From positions 1-32,618 of the forward strand of contig OMZO01000021.1 in the NCBI GenBank assembly GCA_900315525.1: a stretch of 32,618 nt of DNA. The letters run 5' to 3'. The translations under genes were made by a program, and so were the position numbers. The notes under the pieces were generated by a model. The model did no database searches. It was not told the origin of the DNA and saw only the letters and a list, made by a program, of their open reading frames with translations. How positions within the stretch are numbered: position 1 is the stretch's first letter; every line of letters begins with the position of its first letter. Origin of the DNA: an uncultured Prevotella sp. Its GTDB lineage: Bacteria > Bacteroidota > Bacteroidia > Bacteroidales > Bacteroidaceae. Below are positions 23,801 to 31,669 of this stretch, one piece after another.

Positions 23801-25213
23801 ATGGCTTATCAAGAGACGAGAACGGTGGGCTATGGCTCACGAGTAGGTAGCTCCTTTAGAGGTATTGGAGCCGGTATCATGCTTTTCCTCGCAGGAACAG
23901 CCCTGCTGTGGTGGAATGAAGGTCGTGCGGTGAAGACCGAGAAGATGCTCGAAGAGGCCGCAGGAGCCTATGTAGAAATGGAAAACCCCAACAAGAAAGA
24001 CGCATCGCTCGAAGGCGAATTGGTATGTGGCACAGCGATGGCTACTACCGAGGACTCGCTGACCGACGTCCAGTTCGGCATCGGTGCCAAAGCAATTGCC
24101 ATCAGTCGTAAGGTGGAGTACTACCAGTGGGTGGAGCATGCCCACGAGACCACCGAGGATAAACTCGGCGGCAAGCAGGTGACCACCACGACCTACACCT
24201 ATTCGAAGGAGTGGGTGAGCTCACCCATCCAGTCGTCGCAGTTCAAGGACCCTGCCTATCAGAATAAGAACATGGTGCTGACCACCGTCGAGGATGCTGA
24301 GCAGTATGCTGAGAACGTATCCTTCGGTGCCTACAAGCTCAGCGAGAGCCTGATTCGCCATATCTCTTCGACAGAACCTATGGAGCTGGCCATCAGTGAA
24401 GACCTGCTGAAGCAGTTTGACAAGACCACACAGACCGCCTACGAGCGCTTCTACGGTGTGGTGAAGAAACAACCAGCCCAGCAGCAGCCTGCACCGCAGC
24501 AGTCATCAGTCATCCCCGACTCAATCAGAGCCCTGCTCTCTGACTCGGCTAAGGCCATCGTGGACTCTATCAAGGCCGTGACCGACTCTATCCAGGCTGC
24601 CAACCAAAGCCTGATTGCCAATGCAGAGAACAAGAAGGAACTGGAGTTCGTACATCAGGGTGCCAACCTGCTGTACTTCGGCCGTGTGCCTGGAAGTCCG
24701 GAGGTGGGTGACGTGCGTGTGACCTTCGAGAAGATCGTGCCTGCCAAGGTGACCGTGATGGCTGTGGTCGATGGTGACAGCTTCAAGCCCTACAAGGCGA
24801 AGAACGGCAAGCGTTTCCAGACCCTCATGATGGGTAAGAAGTCGGGCGACGAGATCATCGATGCCGAGAAGGAAGCCAACAACATGTGGCTCTGGTTCTT
24901 CCGCATCATCGGTGTGGTGATGGTGATCAGTGGTCTGAAGGGTATCTTCGACTTCGTTGTGACCATCTTGAAGGTAGTGCCTTTCGTGGCCAATATTGTC
25001 GGCTGGGGTGTCGGTGTCGTCTGCACGGTGATCGGTGTGGCCTGGTCGTTGATTATCATTGCCATTGCCTGGCTGTTCTATCGTCCGGTGCTCGCCATCA
25101 GTCTGTTGGCCATTGCCGGCTTCCTGGTATGGGTGTTCGCCTTCAAGGGCAAGGACAAGCTGAAGGACCTGGCCTCGAAGTATAATCAGCCCAAAGTGGT
25201 AAGTGAAAGGTAA
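23801..25213 (+). CDS. TMEM43 (LUMA/DUF1625) family membrane protein
   Basis: Predicted protein of 470 residues. One membrane span lies near residues 21-38 (GIGAGIMLFLAGTALLWWNEGRAV), a signature of TMEM43 relatives. A large soluble domain follows, with the YYQWVEHAHET motif also typical of the family. It is interrupted near residues 222-270 by a Gln/Pro/Ala-rich stretch and a helical repeat of DSIKAVTDSIQA type. The C-terminal quarter has about four close spans (WLWFFRIIGVVMVISGLKGI onward). The bacterial function is not established; eukaryotic TMEM43 sits in the inner nuclear membrane and ER. It has its own promoter and is followed by a large palindrome, so it is probably a single-gene unit. 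Confidence 0.85.
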   Translation: MAYQETRTVGYGSRVGSSFRGIGAGIMLFLAGTALLWWNEGRAVKTEKMLEEAAGAYVEMENPNKKDASLEGELVCGTAMATTEDSLTDVQFGIGAKAIAISRKVEYYQWVEHAHETTEDKLGGKQVTTTTYTYSKEWVSSPIQSSQFKDPAYQNKNMVLTTVEDAEQYAENVSFGAYKLSESLIRHISSTEPMELAISEDLLKQFDKTTQTAYERFYGVVKKQPAQQQPAPQQSSVIPDSIRALLSDSAKAIVDSIKAVTDSIQAANQSLIANAENKKELEFVHQGANLLYFGRVPGSPEVGDVRVTFEKIVPAKVTVMAVVDGDSFKPYKAKNGKRFQTLMMGKKSGDEIIDAEKEANNMWLWFFRIIGVVMVISGLKGIFDFVVTILKVVPFVANIVGWGVGVVCTVIGVAWSLIIIAIAWLFYRPVLAISLLAIAGFLVWVFAFKGKDKLKDLASKYNQPKVVSER

Positions 25214-25320
25214 TTTTTTTAGGCACGGATCCCACGGCTCTCATTCTGAGAGACACGGAATTTATCAGCGGCAAGAAATCCGTGTTTTTAAATTTATTTA
25301 AAGCCGTGGGATCTGTGCCC
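25214..25320. repeat. Composite palindrome with cloverleaf-like folding
   Basis: Outer stem GGCACGGATCCCACGGC (25222-25238) pairs with GCCGTGGGATCTGTGCC (25303-25319) over 17 bases, with a single G-T that would be a G-U pair in RNA. Left hairpin: CTCTCA-TTC-TGAGAG (25238-25252). Inner stem: ACACGGAATTT (25253-25263) with AAATCCGTGT (25276-25285), one bulged A, loop 25264-25275. Right hairpin: TTTAAAT-TT-ATTTAAA (25287-25302). A T-run (25214-25220) precedes it. It belongs to the same family as 12343-12389 and 15284-15462. Confidence 0.88.
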
Positions 25321-25389
25321 CAAAAACTCCGAGCCTCTGAGTTCTGAACAAAAGGAAAGAGTTAAGAATTAAAATAAACTGTTTGTGAG

Positions 25390-26211
25390 ATGAAAACAAT
25401 GAAGTATATCATGATTTGTGTGCTGGCCCTGAGCGTTCAGCAGGCCAGCGCACAGTTTGGCAATATCCTCAACCGTCTTGAGTATTCGGCCAAGTCGAAA
25501 CTGGAAGGTGCTGCTGTCGATGCAGCAGAGAAAGCAGGCAGAAGTGCGCTTGACTCTGCCAAGAAGAAAGTCAAGAAGTCTAAGAAAGACAAGGCCGAGG
25601 CTCAGACCTGGACCTACGGTGATCACACCTATACAATGAAGGGCAACCTGACAGCCGACAAGTATAGGAAGGATGCCTTCGGAGAGGTGACCTTCACCAA
25701 TATTCCTTCGGACTACAACGAGTTTGAGGCCCTCTATTCAGAGTTTCTGGGACGTACGCCTCATGGTACGGCAGCCATGATCCCGATGGCGATGGAGATG
25801 TATGCACGCGACCGTGAGATGGGTAAGAAGTGCATCGAGCTGCTCAGCTATCCGAGTAATGTGAACTCCATCATCTCGCGTCTGAAGGATAAGTTCGGCT
25901 CAGACGAGAGCTACGGACAGCGCTACTTGCCAGCAGCCGTGCTGGAGGGGGCTACTGCAACCAACGGCTACAAGCCCAACAGACCCTATACGGTGACGAT
26001 GGAAGCTAGTGTGAACAAGCACCAGGAGCTGCAGATTGTGGGTGAGGGTACCGTGATGTATATCTATATAATAGGTGGTGGATGGGATACTACTCAGCGT
26101 CAGGTGGAACTGGTGCTGGAGCCAGGTCATGAGCAGTACCAGGTGTTCAACTGTCCGTCGCTCTATACCGGTTGCCGCCAGATACGTGGCACCTGGGGAG
26201 GACTGGAGTAG
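25390..26211 (+). CDS. Exported protein of unknown function
   Basis: Predicted protein of 273 residues. Signal peptide MKTMKYIMICVLALSVQQASA, then a helical, Lys- and Ala-rich stretch (about residues 25-72, ending KKKVKKSKKDKAEAQ), then a globular part. It contains NIPSDYNEFEALYSEFLGRT and TAAMIPMAMEMYARDREMG, blocks I associate with a Bacteroidetes-only domain of unknown function but cannot name with certainty. The end is rich in beta structure (VTMEASVNKHQELQIVGEGT), with WGGLE at the terminus. It is the first of six plus-strand genes with gaps below 35 bases. No consensus promoter is visible before it. Confidence 0.82.
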   Translation: MKTMKYIMICVLALSVQQASAQFGNILNRLEYSAKSKLEGAAVDAAEKAGRSALDSAKKKVKKSKKDKAEAQTWTYGDHTYTMKGNLTADKYRKDAFGEVTFTNIPSDYNEFEALYSEFLGRTPHGTAAMIPMAMEMYARDREMGKKCIELLSYPSNVNSIISRLKDKFGSDESYGQRYLPAAVLEGATATNGYKPNRPYTVTMEASVNKHQELQIVGEGTVMYIYIIGGGWDTTQRQVELVLEPGHEQYQVFNCPSLYTGCRQIRGTWGGLE

Positions 26212-26226
26212 GAAATAGAGTGAGTT

Positions 26227-27843
26227 ATGAGAAGAACAGTATTATTTGCAATAGTATGCCTGATGTGCGTCGTGTGCGCAGAGGCACAGACGATCAAGAA
26301 CGGCTCGAAGTGGTGGGACGGCACCGTGCTCTACACCGCTACCATCGATGAGTTCGGTGCTGCCCATATGAATGGCATTTGGGCACATCCGGGCAGTTTC
26401 AAGTTTATTCTTTCACCCCTCAAGGGCAGCAGTCATCAGTACTGTCTTGCTGCCGATGCGCCAGACGCTATCCTGCCAGTGCGCGGTGAGTTAGGGTGGA
26501 ATGTGGACTATATCCGTCAGGACGGCATGAACTTCCTGGCTATCCGTAAGCCCAACGGCGATGTCTGTCATACGCTCGTGTTGACGCCTGATAATGTGGA
26601 GAACTGCACGTCACAGGAGAAGTGGGCAGAGCAGCAGCCCGTGAGCGACATCATCACCAGCATGCTGCTCAATCCTACCTATCTCGGTCGTTTCTCCAAG
26701 GGACAGCTGCGACTGATGCGCAACGAGATACTGGCACGTCACGGATGGAAGTTCCAGTCGCAGGACCTGAAGGACTATTTCGCCCTGCAGCCCTGGTATA
26801 AGCCTGTGGCAAACAACAACCAGGTGACGCTGAATATCATCGAACAGACCAATATCCAGCTCATCAAGAGTGAGGAGGCCATGCCGCAGAACGATCGCAT
26901 CAACAGCGATAAGTATCAGGGCTTGCCAGCCCGACAGATGACAGCTGAGGACTTCCCAGGAGGACTCGCTGACGACGGACGCGGGCCCGACGAGATCGAC
27001 GGCGAGGAGGTCTATGTGGTGGAAAATGAAGAGCAGTTCATCGCCAACCTCCGTCCTGGCAGAACCGTCTATATCCCCGACAACGTGCATCTGAACCTGT
27101 CGCGTATCCTCGACGACGGTACCCACTTCAAGAACCGTCCTGGCAGGCGCTGGGCAGCTGATGCTACGGCTATCATCTCGAAAGAACCGCTGGTGGTCAG
27201 TGAGGAAGTGTTCGACGGGCGCCAGCTGACACTTGTCAACTTCAGCAACCTCACCATCAAGGGCGGCAAGAACGCCAGCATCGAGGTGGATCCACGTTAT
27301 AGCTTCTGTCTGAACTTCATCAACTGCGATCACTGTGAGGTGATCAACCTGATTATCGGACATACTGAGGGCGGCTCTTGTTCTGGAGGCGTGATCGGCG
27401 TCAATGGCGGTCAGCGTAACATGGTGAAAGACTGCGACCTCTACGGTTGTGGTACCTATGGTCTTGGTCTGATCGAGACCACCGATTTCAGTCTGATTGG
27501 CTCGAAGGTCCACGACTGCACCTATGGCATCATGGAGATGCGCAGTTGTCAGGCCATCAGGTTCGACAGAAACGACTTCTTCAGCAACCGTGAGTTTACG
27601 CTGATTGAGGCAAGGGGTTGCGAGGGCGTGTCGTTCCAGGATTGCCGTTTCTATGCCAACGCTGGTGATTCACCGCTCTTCGGACTCGACAACACGTTCT
27701 ACTTGGCAGGTTGTGAGATCTACCATCCGACGGAGAATCTGGGCACCATCGATATGGCCGACCAGTCGGGAGCCAAGAACAAGTTCTCACCGAATCCGCT
27801 GGATGTCAACATCAAGTCGCGTGGCACAGGTCCGAAGAAGTGA
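26227..27843 (+). CDS. Exported YARHG-domain protein with right-handed beta-helix
   Basis: Predicted protein of 538 residues. A signal peptide (residues 1-20, ending VCAEA) precedes a beta-rich N-terminal part. A YARHG domain lies at about residues 155-195 (RNEILARHG at 165-173, then FALQPWYKP). The C-terminal half (about 270-515) reads as a right-handed parallel beta-helix: short repeats of about 22 residues such as LTLVNFSNLTIKGG, NFINCDHCEVINLIIG and VKDCDLYGCGTYGLGLIETTD. Such helices bind or cleave polysaccharides, but I cannot identify catalytic residues. YARHG is known as a small extracellular domain, probably ligand-binding. The pairing points to a periplasmic or surface role. Confidence 0.85.
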   Translation: MRRTVLFAIVCLMCVVCAEAQTIKNGSKWWDGTVLYTATIDEFGAAHMNGIWAHPGSFKFILSPLKGSSHQYCLAADAPDAILPVRGELGWNVDYIRQDGMNFLAIRKPNGDVCHTLVLTPDNVENCTSQEKWAEQQPVSDIITSMLLNPTYLGRFSKGQLRLMRNEILARHGWKFQSQDLKDYFALQPWYKPVANNNQVTLNIIEQTNIQLIKSEEAMPQNDRINSDKYQGLPARQMTAEDFPGGLADDGRGPDEIDGEEVYVVENEEQFIANLRPGRTVYIPDNVHLNLSRILDDGTHFKNRPGRRWAADATAIISKEPLVVSEEVFDGRQLTLVNFSNLTIKGGKNASIEVDPRYSFCLNFINCDHCEVINLIIGHTEGGSCSGGVIGVNGGQRNMVKDCDLYGCGTYGLGLIETTDFSLIGSKVHDCTYGIMEMRSCQAIRFDRNDFFSNREFTLIEARGCEGVSFQDCRFYANAGDSPLFGLDNTFYLAGCEIYHPTENLGTIDMADQSGAKNKFSPNPLDVNIKSRGTGPKK

Positions 27844-27877
27844 TACCACTGAAGCTAACCCTTATCAACAACAGAAC

Positions 27878-28387
27878 ATGAAACGAATCGCGATGATAGC
27901 AGCCTTGCTGTTGACGATGGTCTCAGCACCAGCACAGCAAGATCAGGTGGCACAGATCCGCAAACTCTATGCCGAAGCCAAGGAGAAAATGGCATCGAAG
28001 AAGAAAGCAGAACTGCCGCCAGACGAGACGGTGGTCACCAGCAACTATATGGCCGCTGGAGCAGGTCCCATCAAGGATGTCATCCACTATTTCTATAGTG
28101 GTGACTTCGACGAGACGCTGGGCATCGACATCCATGAGTTGTATTTCATCACGCGCAAGTATAATGTCGGGGCGCGGGAATTCTACGAGGAGTTCCTCTT
28201 CAACGAAGGCAGTCTCGTGTTCTATTTCAGCAAGCAAGAGGCCAACGAGACACGCTACTATTGGGGACCAAACGGTTTCCTACATGAAGTCGTGAAAGGT
28301 GAGCGGAATATGGACTGGGTGTTCGCTTCCCGTCTGGCTCATGACCTGAAAGATGCCTTCGACAAACTGATGAACCGAGAATTCTAA
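27878..28387 (+). CDS. Exported protein of unknown function
   Basis: Predicted protein of 169 residues. The frame is open from 27605, but that part overlaps the beta-helix gene. The ATG at 27878 gives a clean signal peptide, MKRIAMIAALLLTMVSAPAQ, and was chosen for that reason. A helical, basic segment follows (QIRKLYAEAKEKMASKKKAE), then a compact domain with DVIHYFYSGDFDE, ELYFITRKYNVGAREFYEEF and RYYWGPNGFLHEV. I do not recognise the family. It lies 34 bases after the preceding gene and is probably co-transcribed with it. Confidence 0.8.
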   Translation: MKRIAMIAALLLTMVSAPAQQDQVAQIRKLYAEAKEKMASKKKAELPPDETVVTSNYMAAGAGPIKDVIHYFYSGDFDETLGIDIHELYFITRKYNVGAREFYEEFLFNEGSLVFYFSKQEANETRYYWGPNGFLHEVVKGERNMDWVFASRLAHDLKDAFDKLMNREF

Positions 28388-28405
28388 CCATCCAGATAGA
28401 CGCGT

Positions 28406-28990
28406 ATGAAGAAGTTCCTATTTTTCGCTGCCGTCCTGATGATGGCTGCCTGTGGCAGTAAGACGGGCAACAATGCCAATGGTGCAGACTCGACAGTAAA
28501 GGACTCTGTCCTCACGACAGAGACCGCTCTTTCTACAGATGAGACAGAGGCCGATCTCCAGAAGACCATTGAGACGCAGTTGCAGACCGTCTATGCCAAA
28601 CTGCGCGAGATGGACGCCTCAGGCGACGGTATCAACGTCAATGAACTCGACCAGCAGTTCTGTTCCGAGGAGTTCCTGAGACTGCAGAAAGAAGTCTATA
28701 AGAAGTCAGAGAATGCCACCTCTTGCGAAGAGGCCTTCAGTGATGAAGGTTGGCGCTGGTTTCCTGACATCAGTGCGGCTCAGACCGTGGATTCCGTGAG
28801 CGTAAAACTCATCGGGAAGGATAGGGCAGAGGCAAAGTTCAGGCTGACAGACAAACGTGGCTTCAAGGCTCACCAGCATCTTGTAATGCTGTTGGAGAAT
28901 GGTCAGTGGAAGATCCATAACTGGATAGACCCGGAGGCCTTTCCCGAAGGCAATTATCTCGACTGGATGAAGCTGTTTTTAAGTAAATAA
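28406..28990 (+). CDS. Putative lipoprotein of unknown function
   Basis: Predicted protein of 194 residues. The signal ends in a lipobox (LMMAAC, Cys16), so it is probably lipid-anchored in the envelope. A Thr/Asp/Ser-rich linker reaches to about residue 50. The folded part has ELDQQFCSEEFLRLQKEV and, near the end, FKAHQHLVMLLENGQWKIHNW. That ending resembles NTF2-like or DUF3828-type proteins, which are small periplasmic alpha+beta folds. The resemblance is weak and I do not assign a function. It starts 18 bases after the preceding gene. Confidence 0.8.
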   Translation: MKKFLFFAAVLMMAACGSKTGNNANGADSTVKDSVLTTETALSTDETEADLQKTIETQLQTVYAKLREMDASGDGINVNELDQQFCSEEFLRLQKEVYKKSENATSCEEAFSDEGWRWFPDISAAQTVDSVSVKLIGKDRAEAKFRLTDKRGFKAHQHLVMLLENGQWKIHNWIDPEAFPEGNYLDWMKLFLSK

Positions 28991-29018
28991 GTACACGCAA
29001 AATAACTATCAGAAATAT

Positions 29019-30059
29019 ATGGATCTAAGCGATTTGAAGCAGACGCTCAACAAGGTGCTCAAGGGGTGTGGCTGTATGTCCATCGCCTTCTTCGGCTTAT
29101 TGGTTCTGGTGGCGATATTCTCCGACGATGATGAGTCGAAGAGCGATACCGACAACAGCGACCAGAAGGAAAAGACAGAACAGGTGGAGAAGAAAGACTC
29201 CGTCATCGTGAACGAACCCCTCGCAGGCGATCCCTACAAGGAACTCGACGACCTGATCGGTCTGGAGGACGTGAAGAAGGAGGTGCGCTCGTTGGCAAAC
29301 TTCGTCAAGGTCCAGAAACAGCGTGAGGCCAAGGGACTGAAGACGGCGAAGGTGTCATACCACCTGGTGTTCTACGGATCCCCTGGTACAGGTAAGACCA
29401 CCGTCGCCCGTATCATCGGTCGTATCTACAAGGACCTGGGCGTGCTGAAGAAGGGACATACTGTCGAGACCGACCGCAGCGGCCTTGTGGCGAAGTTCAT
29501 GGGCCAGACGGCGCTGAAGACTGATACCGTCGTGCAGCAGGCCATCCACGGTGTGCTTTTCATCGACGAGGCCTATGCCCTCGTGCCTGAGGGCGGTGGC
29601 GGTCAGGACTATGGTCAGGAGGCCATCTCCGCACTGCTGAAGCGTATGGAAGACTATCGCGACAGTCTCGTGGTGATCATCGCCGGCTATAAGGATGAGA
29701 TGCAGCGCTTCATCGACTCCAACCCCGGACTGCAGTCACGCTTCAACCGCTATATCGACTTCCCCGACTATACGGGTGGGGAACTGACGGACATCTTCAA
29801 GATGTACATGAAGAAGAATCAATACACGCTGTCGTCCGATGCCGAGACCTATCTCAGGGAGCGATTCGACTATGCTGTAGCGCATAAAGACCGCAACTTC
29901 GGTAATGCCCGCTATGCGCGTAATGTGTTTGAGAAGTCCATACAGCAGCAGGCCAACCGTCTGGAGGGAAAGACGAATCTGAGTAAGGAAGAACTGACAG
30001 AGCTGACCGTTGCCGACCTTCAGGAAGGCTTTGCCGCAAAGACTAACATCGGAAAATAA
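29019..30059 (+). CDS. Membrane-anchored CbbX/SpoVK-like AAA+ ATPase
   Basis: Predicted protein of 346 residues. Residues 1-18 are short and basic, residues 19-36 form one hydrophobic span (CMSIAFFGLLVLVAIFS), and an acidic linker runs from 37 to about 68. The AAA+ domain follows. Its Walker A motif is GSPGTGKT (120-127, Lys126), Walker B is VLFIDEA (Asp183-Glu184), and the arginine finger is in SRFNRYIDFPDY (Arg241). The small lid domain contains FGNARYARNVFEKS. The sequence type is that of CbbX, the Rubisco activase, and of SpoVK and ESX EccA ATPases, which remodel partner proteins. The membrane anchor is unusual for this group. The genes around it code for exported proteins. Confidence 0.9.
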   Translation: MDLSDLKQTLNKVLKGCGCMSIAFFGLLVLVAIFSDDDESKSDTDNSDQKEKTEQVEKKDSVIVNEPLAGDPYKELDDLIGLEDVKKEVRSLANFVKVQKQREAKGLKTAKVSYHLVFYGSPGTGKTTVARIIGRIYKDLGVLKKGHTVETDRSGLVAKFMGQTALKTDTVVQQAIHGVLFIDEAYALVPEGGGGQDYGQEAISALLKRMEDYRDSLVVIIAGYKDEMQRFIDSNPGLQSRFNRYIDFPDYTGGELTDIFKMYMKKNQYTLSSDAETYLRERFDYAVAHKDRNFGNARYARNVFEKSIQQQANRLEGKTNLSKEELTELTVADLQEGFAAKTNIGK

Positions 30060-30071
30060 AGTATGGTTGCT

Positions 30072-31580
30072 ATGAAGAAGATACTATGTGTTTGGGCCGT
30101 CTGCATGATGGCTGTGATGATCGGATGTAAGAATAAAGGTAAGACCGAGGCGGCTACGGCGAAGGACTCCGTGACGGCCGTCATCGATAGTATTATCGAG
30201 GAGAACGACACCACACCGATGCCGATGTTCCTCATGGGCAGTGACCAGTATGCCCACATGCTCTACTGGACGTATCTCGAAGAACCGCAGAAGACGGAAG
30301 ACAACGAAGACTATTTCGAGGCCGAGCACCAGCGCTGGACGCTGCAGGAGATGTTCCGTCGCAACAAGACGGAATATACCAACATGCTTATGGACGGTAA
30401 GTTCGTCAAGATCAAATTCGTCGATGAAGTGCTCAAGGATCCCGACGGCAACACACCCAGCATCGGCGAGTGCCATCGTCCGGAGATACCGTCGCTTTGT
30501 GCCCGTTTCGACTATGCTGATCCCAAGGAGAAGAAACCTAGCGAATACGGTGCCTATCAGTGGGGTTCGGTGATCGTCACCGACGGCTACCTGCAGTCGC
30601 GCAAGCATCTGCCCGTCGTCTATGACGAGTCTGAGTGGGACAAGCCCAAACCACTGCCTGAGACTGTCGTTGCACAGCTGAAAAAGAAGTACGGCATGGC
30701 GGTCGAGCGCATGCGTCTGGTGGCTACTATCGGCGACAGTTGCCTTTGGGGCATCCTTCAGTTCAAGGGACAGTACAAGAACGCTCCGAAGGACGGCTTC
30801 TATGGAAGCGACCCCGTGGCGCTCGCACTGGATGTGCTCATTGATGGCGACAAGGTCTATGTCAACGAGGAGCTGGGGCGCTACGACGAACAGTACGGTC
30901 CGGGTTGGAATGCCGACGACGGTGGCGAATACGTAGGGTGCCTTCCTATTGCAGCCTTCGAAGGTCCCAAGGGCTTGGAGATCTGTTTCGAGCGCGATGC
31001 CCCTGAGAGTTCTGCCGTCGGCATGTTCTATGTGCGTGGCGGACAGCTCGTACAGGTTCTCTATGAGACCTACCACAATCTGATCGATGAGGAAATCCCC
31101 GTCTGGAATAAGGATATTGCCGAGATGCGCCGTCTCTTCCTCGAAGACAACTCCCATGACCATAAGGACATCAGACTCACGAAGTGGGCCCATACCTATG
31201 TGAACTATGACGATGAGTGGATCCTGATGCGCGACAGCCTCGAGCAGCACGGTGCCCTTTTCGTCCGTAAGGACGGAAAGATCTCACTGGTAGGCGTCGA
31301 GACCGAGCGCCTGAAGTTCTCACGTGCCGAGAAAGACGGTGTCAGCTATCTGAAACTCTCAGGTCCTGCTGGCGGTCCGTCATACTACACCTATGTGTGG
31401 GCCTACAAGAACGGCAAGAAGATCGAGGAGTTCTCTGTGCTCCAAATCTACGGTGAGGTCAGCGAGGGCACCATCAACGGCAGCGAGGCCAGTCCAGATG
31501 TGCTGAAGAAGCGTTTCGAGAGTCTGCCTTCAGGTGAGGCGCTGGTAGCCTATTTCCGTGATGTCGAAAAACCAGAATAA
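30072..31580 (+). CDS. Putative lipoprotein of unknown function
   Basis: Predicted protein of 502 residues starting MKKILCVWAVCMMAVMIGC, with lipobox Cys19. An ATG three codons earlier (30063) is also possible. A Thr/Ala/Asp-rich linker reaches to about residue 50. The rest looks like a soluble envelope domain, with blocks such as PSLCARFDYADPKEKKPSEY, WGSVIVTDGYLQSRKHLP, LWGILQFKGQYKNAPKDG and VGMFYVRGGQLVQVLYE. I do not recognise the family. It follows the AAA+ gene with almost no gap, so the two may be functionally paired. It is the last gene before a bidirectional terminator. Confidence 0.82.
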   Translation: MKKILCVWAVCMMAVMIGCKNKGKTEAATAKDSVTAVIDSIIEENDTTPMPMFLMGSDQYAHMLYWTYLEEPQKTEDNEDYFEAEHQRWTLQEMFRRNKTEYTNMLMDGKFVKIKFVDEVLKDPDGNTPSIGECHRPEIPSLCARFDYADPKEKKPSEYGAYQWGSVIVTDGYLQSRKHLPVVYDESEWDKPKPLPETVVAQLKKKYGMAVERMRLVATIGDSCLWGILQFKGQYKNAPKDGFYGSDPVALALDVLIDGDKVYVNEELGRYDEQYGPGWNADDGGEYVGCLPIAAFEGPKGLEICFERDAPESSAVGMFYVRGGQLVQVLYETYHNLIDEEIPVWNKDIAEMRRLFLEDNSHDHKDIRLTKWAHTYVNYDDEWILMRDSLEQHGALFVRKDGKISLVGVETERLKFSRAEKDGVSYLKLSGPAGGPSYYTYVWAYKNGKKIEEFSVLQIYGEVSEGTINGSEASPDVLKKRFESLPSGEALVAYFRDVEKPE

Positions 31581-31608
31581 CTAACTAAAAATCAACAATG
31601 ATACAACG

Positions 31609-31651
31609 AAAAAAAGGAAGCTCTCCGTCACAGGGAAGCTTCCTCTTTTTT
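31609..31651. terminator. Bidirectional intrinsic terminator
   Basis: AGGAAGCT (31615-31622) pairs with AGCTTCCT (31637-31644) around a 14-base loop. A run of six T follows at 31646-31651, and a run of A precedes the stem, giving a U-run on the other strand. It lies between the convergent lipoprotein and PepSY-like genes and can end both transcripts. Confidence 0.85.
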
Positions 31652-31669
31652 GGGGGTGTCCGACCTTTA

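Noticed and set aside
25222-25319. Intrinsic terminator for the TMEM43-like gene
   Set aside because: The stem is strong but no T-run follows it on either strand. The T-run at 25214-25220 precedes the stem, so it does not fit the standard form.
27605-27877. Long N-terminal extension of the 27878 protein
   Set aside because: It overlaps the beta-helix gene in another frame and would bury the obvious signal peptide in the middle of the protein.
30084-31250. Minus-strand open frame of 388 codons opposite the last lipoprotein gene
   Set aside because: The composition is typical of an antisense shadow (His, Val, Leu-rich with no domain), and the plus-strand product has a signal peptide and lipobox.
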